A DNA stretch of 9,825 nucleotides from DATNIC01 sp035604635 (GTDB lineage Bacteria > Vulcanimicrobiota > Vulcanimicrobiia > Vulcanimicrobiales > Vulcanimicrobiaceae), in the NCBI GenBank assembly GCA_035604635.1, contig DATNIC010000078.1, forward strand, positions 1 to 9,825. Direction: 5' to 3'. The notes beneath the pieces are model-generated. The model had not been told where the DNA came from. It did not search any database and was given only the letters and a program-made list of their open reading frames with translations. The position numbers and the translations under genes are program-made. The first letter of the stretch is position 1. Every line of letters starts with the position of its first letter. Of this stretch, positions 7,115 through 9,825 are shown piece by piece.

Positions 7115-8529
7115 TGGCTACGAAGATCCGAACCATCGAGACGATCAACCCGGCTACGGAGGAGCATCTGGAGAGCTTCGACCCGTTCTCCGCCGCCAAG
7201 ATCGACGCAACACTCGATCGTGCTTCGCGGACGTTTTCGTCGTGGAGGACGACGACGTTCGCGCATCGTGGAGAGCTGATGCGGAAGGCCGCGAAACTGT
7301 TACGCAACGAGGCCGGAGATTTTGCGAGACAGATCACCCTCGAAATGGGCAAGACGATCGGCGAAGCCGCGGCCGAGATCGAGAAGTGCGCGTGGAACTG
7401 CGAGTTCTACGCGGAGCATGCCGAGAAGTTCCTGGGCGATGAACGCGCCGAATCAACGGCGACGGAGAGTTACGTTGCTTTTCGTCCGCTCGGCGTCGTC
7501 CTCGCCGTCATGCCGTGGAATTTTCCGTTCTGGCAAGTCTTCCGCTTCGCCGCCCCGGCGCTGATGGCGGGAAACACGGCGGTTCTCAAGCACGCAAGCA
7601 ACGTCACCCGCTGTGCGCTCGAGATCGAGCGAGTCTTCAACGAAGCGGGTTTTCCGGAAGGCGCGTTCGCGACGGTCATCGTCCCCGGTAACGAAGTGCG
7701 GTCGATCATCGAAGACCGCCGGATCGCCGCGGTAACGTTGACCGGGAGCGAAGCCGCCGGGATCTCCGTCGCCGAAGCGAGCGGAAAAGTCCTCAAGAAG
7801 AACGTCCTCGAGCTGGGCGGTTCGGATGCGTTCATCGTCCTCGCCGACGCCGATATCGCGCTCGCGGCGCAGTGGGCCGTAAGGTCACGTTTTCAAAACG
7901 CCGGTCAAAGCTGCATCGCCGCCAAGCGCTTTATCGTAGAAGTGCCGGCCTACGATGCGTTCCTCGCCGCGTTCGTCGCGGAAGCCAAAAAGCTCAAGGT
8001 CGGTGATCCCTTCGATCCCGCGACGACGGTCGGTCCGCTGGCGCGCGGTGACCTGCGCGAAGACCTTACCGCGCAGATCGACGCCTCGGTCAAAGGCGGC
8101 GCCCGCGTTGCACTCGGTGGACATGCGCTCGCCGGCAAAGGCTACTTCTTCGAGCCGACGATTCTCGAGGTCAAGGACAACGTCGTAGCATTCAACGAGG
8201 AGACGTTCGGCCCGGCGGCCGCCGTCGCGCGCGCGATCGACGTCGATGACGCCGTCGCGCTCGCGAACAAGTCGAAGTACGGTTTGGGTGGGAATCTCTG
8301 GACGCGCGACATCGCACGAGCGAAGCAGATCGCCGCGCGCTTGGAGTCCGGCGGCGTCTTCATCAACGGAATGACGGGATCGGATCCACGGCTCCCGTTC
8401 GGCGGCATCAAGCACAGCGGTTACGGACGGGAATTATCGCACTTCGGAATCCGCGAATTCACGAACATCCAGACGGTCTGGATCGGCCCGCCCAAGACTG
8501 TCGCAGCCAAGAAGGCCGCGTCCGAGTAA
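7114..8529 (+). CDS. NAD(P)-dependent aldehyde dehydrogenase, succinate-semialdehyde dehydrogenase (Sad/YneI-like)
   Basis: 471 residues, cytoplasmic, class I ALDH fold. Catalytic signatures are complete: N136 in MPWNFPF, K159 in AVLKHAS (cofactor binding), the general base E233 in LELGGSDAF, and the nucleophile C267 in NAGQSCIAAKRF. The C-terminal block ETFGPAAAVAR, then LPFGGIKHSGYGRELSHFGIREF, is also intact. NPATEE at the N-terminus, EMGKTIGEA, and GPLARGDLREDL resemble E. coli Sad (YneI), which oxidises succinate semialdehyde to succinate; substrate assignment stays an inference. It starts at the ATG in TGATG, overlapping the peptidase stop by one base, with GAGGG about 12 bases upstream. 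Translational coupling to the peptidase is therefore likely. The C-terminus ends in a short Lys/Ala-rich tail (KTVAAKKAASE) beyond the usual ALDH end. No gabT or other GABA-pathway gene is visible. Confidence 0.92.
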   Translation: MATKIRTIETINPATEEHLESFDPFSAAKIDATLDRASRTFSSWRTTTFAHRGELMRKAAKLLRNEAGDFARQITLEMGKTIGEAAAEIEKCAWNCEFYAEHAEKFLGDERAESTATESYVAFRPLGVVLAVMPWNFPFWQVFRFAAPALMAGNTAVLKHASNVTRCALEIERVFNEAGFPEGAFATVIVPGNEVRSIIEDRRIAAVTLTGSEAAGISVAEASGKVLKKNVLELGGSDAFIVLADADIALAAQWAVRSRFQNAGQSCIAAKRFIVEVPAYDAFLAAFVAEAKKLKVGDPFDPATTVGPLARGDLREDLTAQIDASVKGGARVALGGHALAGKGYFFEPTILEVKDNVVAFNEETFGPAAAVARAIDVDDAVALANKSKYGLGGNLWTRDIARAKQIAARLESGGVFINGMTGSDPRLPFGGIKHSGYGRELSHFGIREFTNIQTVWIGPPKTVAAKKAASE

Positions 8530-8603
8530 ACAGGACCGGGGAACCGGCTTGCCCCAGTAGGCGTTTATAAGGAAACAATCTTGCCCGAAAGGACGTTGGG
8601 GCC
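8530..8603 (+). promoter_or_regulatory. Intergenic region with weak stem-loop and -10-like box before the LivJ-type gene
   Basis: Bases 8535-8541 (ACCGGGG) and 8552-8558 (CCCCAGT) can form a 7-bp stem with one C-A mismatch and a 10-base loop. No T-run follows, so it is a poor intrinsic terminator. TATAAG at 8566-8571 matches five of six bases of a sigma-70 -10 box, but no good -35 box lies 16-18 bases upstream. AAAGGA at 8588-8593 is a likely SD for the gene starting at 8604 (10-base spacing). The region most likely starts a new transcript, but this is weakly supported. Confidence 0.3.
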
Positions 8604-9779
8604 ATGCGCCGTTCCCGTGCTCTCTTTGCCGCCCTCATAGCGGCCGTCGCTCTTTCCATTGCACCGCTGGGCCCATCCGTCGCCGAGGACCCCTATGAAA
8701 TCAACGTCATCCTCGCGTTGACCGGGCCCGGGACGTTCTTGGGAACCTCGCAGAAGGCGTCGCTCGACGTCCTCCAAGAGGTCGTCAACAAACAAGGCGG
8801 GATCAAGGGGCGGCCGATCAAGTTCGTTTACTACGACGATCAGACCAATCCGCAGCTCGCGGTCCAGCTGACGAACACGATCATGGCCAAGAAAGTCCCG
8901 ATCATCCTCGGCTCGGATCTCTCGGCGACGTGCCGCGCGATGGATCCGCTCTTCAAGAACGGACCGGTGGAGTATTGCCTCTCGCCGGCGATCTATCCAC
9001 CGAAGGGCGGATACGTCTTCACTTCGAGCGTCAGCACGAAGGACCTGATCACCGCGACGATCCGCTATTTTCACCAGCGCGGCTGGAAGCGGTTCGCGCG
9101 CATAACGACGACGGACGCATCGGGCCAGGACGCCGACGTGAACGTCCCCGAAACGCTCGCGCTGCCTGAATTCAAGGACATGACGGTCACCGCCAACGAG
9201 CACTATAACCAGACCGATCAGTCCGTCGCCGCCCAGATGGCGCGGATAAAAGCCACAAACCCGCAAGCGCTCTTGATCTGGGCGCCGGGGACGCCGTTCG
9301 GCACCGCGCTGCGCGCGATGAAAGACGCCGGCCTCGACATCCCGACGGCGACGACCAGCGCCAACATGGTCATCTCGCAGTTGAAGCAATACACCGGCCT
9401 GATTCCCAAAGATGGGCTCTACTTTCAGGGTTACGCGCACATGGCCGGGCTCGCTGAGAACCCGCAGATGAAGCGTGCGATCGACACGTTCACCGCGGCG
9501 CTCAAGGACCATGGGCTCGACAACGACGTCCAACACGGGATGGCCTGGGACCCGGCCATGATCACCGTCAACGCGTTTCGCGCCCTCGGCACGAATGCGA
9601 GCGCCGAACAGATTCGCGACTGGATCGGCGGCCAGAAGAGCTATGCCGGGATCACGGGGATCTACGACTTCAAGGACCTCGATCCGCACGGGCTCGCTGC
9701 AAGAGACGCGCTCATCTTCCGCTGGGACCCCGACAAAACGGCCTTCGTCGTCGTCAGCAAGTTCGGCGGATACCTCTAA
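8604..9779 (+). CDS. Branched-chain amino-acid/amide-type ABC transporter substrate-binding protein (LivJ family)
   Basis: 391 residues. The signal peptide is MRRSR plus a hydrophobic core, with cleavage after PSVA (about residue 27). The mature protein is a type-I periplasmic binding protein (Peripla_BP_6 style). It shows INVILALTGPGTFLG near the start, the family block VNKQGGIKGRPIKFVYYDDQTNP (about 61-83), a GSDLSATC loop, and a GITGIYDFKDLDPHGL block near the C-terminus. Its only two cysteines, C110 and C125, sit about where LivJ-type proteins have their disulfide. The family feeds amino acids, amides, urea or aromatic compounds to a Liv-type permease; the ligand cannot be told from sequence. 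The ATG at 8604 is supported by AAAGGA upstream and by the signal peptide. The next start lies 18 bases after the stop, so an operon continuing downstream is likely, possibly with the permease genes. Confidence 0.9.
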   Translation: MRRSRALFAALIAAVALSIAPLGPSVAEDPYEINVILALTGPGTFLGTSQKASLDVLQEVVNKQGGIKGRPIKFVYYDDQTNPQLAVQLTNTIMAKKVPIILGSDLSATCRAMDPLFKNGPVEYCLSPAIYPPKGGYVFTSSVSTKDLITATIRYFHQRGWKRFARITTTDASGQDADVNVPETLALPEFKDMTVTANEHYNQTDQSVAAQMARIKATNPQALLIWAPGTPFGTALRAMKDAGLDIPTATTSANMVISQLKQYTGLIPKDGLYFQGYAHMAGLAENPQMKRAIDTFTAALKDHGLDNDVQHGMAWDPAMITVNAFRALGTNASAEQIRDWIGGQKSYAGITGIYDFKDLDPHGLAARDALIFRWDPDKTAFVVVSKFGGYL

Positions 9780-9784
9780 GCCGC

Positions 9785-9790
9785 GAGGGA
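9785..9790 (+). promoter_or_regulatory. Ribosome-binding site of the truncated last gene
   Basis: GAGGGA is placed seven bases before the ATG at 9798. This is the main evidence that a further gene begins at the window edge. Confidence 0.55.
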
Positions 9791-9797
9791 AGTCTTC

Positions 9798-9825
9798 ATG
9801 AGAACAATCGCATCAAGCATAGCCG
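9798..9825 (+). CDS. Start of a further gene, cut by the window edge
   Basis: Only nine codons are visible, reading MRTIASSIA. The start has a good SD (GAGGGA, 7-base spacing) and lies 18 bases after the stop of the LivJ-type gene, suggesting the same operon. The basic second residue followed by small and hydrophobic residues could be the start of a signal peptide or a first membrane segment. The product cannot be identified: a second binding protein or a Liv-type permease would both fit the context. Confidence 0.5.

Noticed and set aside
8535..8558. Intrinsic terminator after the aldehyde dehydrogenase gene
   Set aside because: The stem has a C-A mismatch and no T-run follows it, so it is kept only as a weak stem-loop within the intergenic entry.
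8565..9689. 374-codon minus-strand ORF opposite the LivJ-type gene
   Set aside because: It is an antisense shadow: Arg/Val/Asp-rich without a domain, while the plus strand encodes a complete binding protein with a signal peptide.

Overview
The window is a stretch of ordinary but very tightly packed bacterial chromosome. Hand-counted 60-base lines run about 65-77% G+C in most places, with a clear dip to about 52-57% over 3241-3540. Secreted proteins have signal peptides, and the set includes a periplasm-type M16 peptidase and two solute-binding proteins. This suggests a high-GC, probably diderm bacterium. I cannot place it by sequence alone; a poorly cultured phylum such as Eremiobacterota is a low-confidence guess. 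I see no mobile element, CRISPR array, tRNA, rRNA or phage gene.

Region 1-4296 is a gapless block on alternating strands. It holds the C-terminal Lon-like domain of RadA (+), a stand-alone glutamate formimidoyltransferase (ftcD, +), a DHA2-type MFS exporter (-), DNA-3-methyladenine glycosylase I (tag, +) and a type-II periplasmic solute-binding protein (-). Every junction overlaps: ATGA between radA and ftcD, 35 bp tail-to-tail between ftcD and the MFS gene, one CATG palindrome holding both start codons of the divergent MFS/tag pair, and 6 bp tail-to-tail between tag and the binding protein. The promoters for this block must therefore lie inside neighbouring coding sequence.

Region 4297-4405 is a 109-bp divergent intergenic segment. 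It ends in a hairpin that pairs with the Shine-Dalgarno sequence of the next gene.

Region 4406-8529 holds a two-gene unit: a 902-residue secreted M16 metallopeptidase (active N-terminal and degenerate C-terminal half), then a succinate-semialdehyde-type aldehyde dehydrogenase whose ATG overlaps the peptidase stop (TGATG).

Region 8530-9825 has a 74-bp gap, a LivJ-type branched-chain amino-acid/amide-binding protein, and the first nine codons of another gene with a good ribosome-binding site.

Functionally this is a mix of DNA maintenance (RadA, Tag), one-carbon/glutamate metabolism (FtcD), export (MFS), nutrient capture (two binding proteins), proteolysis (M16) and aldehyde oxidation. I found no convincing new multi-gene system. 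The most interesting signals are architectural: the shared CATG start, the zero-intergenic block, the hairpin over the peptidase SD, the composition dip, and the high frequency of CGATCG.
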